Shown: piece after piece, positions 62,947-64,000 of the stretch
Position numbering within the stretch: the stretch's first letter is position 1
Layout of the letters: every line of letters starts with the position of its first letter
Source of the DNA: Maribacter sp. 1_MG-2023
GTDB lineage: Bacteria; Bacteroidota; Bacteroidia; Flavobacteriales; Flavobacteriaceae
Assembly: GCF_030547005.1 (NCBI RefSeq)
Contig: NZ_JAUOPN010000003.1
Location: 124,001 to 188,000, forward strand
Length of the DNA stretch: 64,000 bases
Reading direction: 5' to 3'
Made by a program: the position numbers and the translations under genes
Notes under the pieces: generated by a model
What the model was told of the DNA's origin: nothing
The model's input: the letters and a program-made list of their open reading frames with translations, nothing else
Databases searched by the model: none

Positions 62947-63996
62947 CTAAAATTTAAATGCTTTGATAAAATCTGCGATTAAAACTGGCACCGGAAAATC
63001 GGTTATTTTTTCTACAGGAATCTTACCTGCAAAATCATCATTTATATACACCAACCAGAACTTTGTATGTAGGTGTTGATGCGACAACTTATGTATGATT
63101 GCATTTTCATTGTACATTATTACTTCGTTAGACTTAATATCACCAAGTACTTCTTTATACCTTATGGTAATATCATCTATTTCTAATACATCTTCTGACT
63201 CAAGCAAAGGAAACTGCCAAAGATTCTGCCAAATACCTTTGCCGGTTCTTTGATTTAGACTTGTGAATTGATACCCATCAGCATCCTTATATATAGGTAT
63301 AAGATAATTAAAGTATCGATTACGCACTTTTGTCTTCTTTAACTTCACTGGTAAGGTATCTACCAAACCTTTTTCAAGAGCTACACAACTATCATTTAGT
63401 GGGCAAAGCAGGCATAAAGGTTTTTTCGGGGAGCATTGTATGGCTCCAAACTCCATAATACCTTGATTATAATCTCGAATATTAGCGGGATCCATGACTT
63501 TTTGCGCCAAGCTTTTAAAATATTTAATACCCTCTGTACTATTAATAGGAGTGTCTATACCATAGTATCTAGAGAGTACTCTATATACATTTCCATCTAC
63601 TACAGCTTGCGCTTCATTGAAACAAATAGACGAAATTGCACTTGCAGTATAGTCGCCGACACCTTTCAGTGTTAAAAGTTTCTTATAATTATCAGGAAAT
63701 TTTCCACCATATTGATCGACCACCATTTTTGCAGCGGCATGAAGATTTCTAGCTCTCGAATAATACCCGAGCCCTTGCCAAAGTTTTAAAACTTGCTCTT
63801 CATTTGCATTGGCTAGATCATATACCGTTGGAAAATTTTCCACAAAACTCAAGTAATACGGGGTTCCCTGAGCTACACGCGTTTGTTGAAGAATAATTTC
63901 TGATAGCCAAATTTTGTATGGATCAGTACTCGTACGCCATGGTAAACTGCGCTTATTTTCATGATACCAATCTAAAATTTTACTCGAAAATGACAT
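62947..63996 (-). CDS. mutY: Adenine DNA glycosylase MutY
   Basis: Removes A mispaired with 8-oxoguanine. It has 349 residues. The HhH motif (LKGVGDYTASAISS) and catalytic Asp (VVDGNVYRVLS, about residue 134) are present, as are the proton donor Glu33 (SEIILQQTR) and the four-Cys iron-sulfur cluster loop (CSPKKPLCLLCPLNDSC, about 189-205). A C-terminal NUDIX-like 8-oxoG recognition domain follows. The ATG at 63996 lies 4 bases inside the window edge; the gene appears complete. Confidence 0.96.
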   Translation of the reverse strand: MSFSSKILDWYHENKRSLPWRTSTDPYKIWLSEIILQQTRVAQGTPYYLSFVENFPTVYDLANANEEQVLKLWQGLGYYSRARNLHAAAKMVVDQYGGKFPDNYKKLLTLKGVGDYTASAISSICFNEAQAVVDGNVYRVLSRYYGIDTPINSTEGIKYFKSLAQKVMDPANIRDYNQGIMEFGAIQCSPKKPLCLLCPLNDSCVALEKGLVDTLPVKLKKTKVRNRYFNYLIPIYKDADGYQFTSLNQRTGKGIWQNLWQFPLLESEDVLEIDDITIRYKEVLGDIKSNEVIMYNENAIIHKLSHQHLHTKFWLVYINDDFAGKIPVEKITDFPVPVLIADFIKAFKF

Positions 63997-64000
63997 GCTA

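Noticed and set aside
1-64000. tRNA, rRNA, CRISPR arrays, insertion sequences or phage genes
   Set aside because: None recognised: no cloverleaf-like clusters, regular spacer repeats, transposase frames or integrases were seen on either strand.

Overview
The window is a piece of chromosome from a gliding marine-type member of the Flavobacteriaceae (Bacteroidota). The evidence is the mutY-ssb-gldE-gldD block, a CHU_C/T9SS-type C-terminal domain protein, several TonB-dependent receptors, DUF3127, DUF3098, DUF4301 and GIN-domain proteins, AT-rich DNA, few Shine-Dalgarno sequences, and promoters of the Bacteroidota form TTG-N19-TAnnTTTG (best case 52782-52811). Maribacter/Zobellia-like genera are likely, but the sequence alone does not settle the genus. 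I saw no rRNA, tRNA, CRISPR array, IS element or prophage. Nearly all genes are ordinary chromosomal ones.

Layout. 1-9.2 kb: central carbon and amino-acid metabolism (partial pckA, DASS transporter plus glycerate kinase, saccharopine-dehydrogenase-like enzyme, Lrp regulator behind a hairpin-rich leader, membrane zinc peptidase, alanine dehydrogenase, SemiSWEET). 9.2-19.4 kb: leuS, a UbiA prenyltransferase, a T9SS cargo-like protein, then the envelope/translation operon ftsX-DUF3098-uppP-truB and a TonB-like protein. 19.4-24.6 kb: a tetR-ABC-HlyD-TolC operon in which the ABC nucleotide-binding domain has lost most catalytic motifs. 24.6-30.9 kb: tag, DUF2490, aat, DUF3127, a histidine kinase, a HIT protein, greA and a Rieske-like lipoprotein.

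30.9-43.8 kb is the most interesting part. It holds a frameshifted TIM-barrel pseudogene and a TonB-dependent receptor under a clear TPP riboswitch. Next come a hybrid histidine kinase (with receiver and HPt) and a convergent, overlapping sigma-54 response regulator. They are followed by three small secreted PepSY-like paralogues and a 28-residue membrane peptide that share an upstream TATC-W-GATA-like motif. An operon follows for cofactor salvage: 4'-phosphopantetheinyl transferase, MTH1187-type thiamine-binding protein, PnuC-type transporter, NadR-like kinase and DUF4301.

43.8-64 kb: ahcY, a decayed DUF3332 lipoprotein gene, a thioester-reductase-like SDR, a deoxyribonucleotidase, a TonB receptor-phytase pair for phytate use, rplU (with an HhH extension)-rpmA, a pair of M16 peptidases (one catalytic, one not), a GIN-domain protein, an EamA transporter, a metal-binding HMA protein, a threonine/serine dehydratase and gldD-gldE-ssb-mutY.

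The regulatory reading is strongest for the TPP riboswitch and the rho-independent terminators. The sigma-54/PepSY link, the Lrp leader switch and the thiamine assignment of the PnuC operon are inferences.
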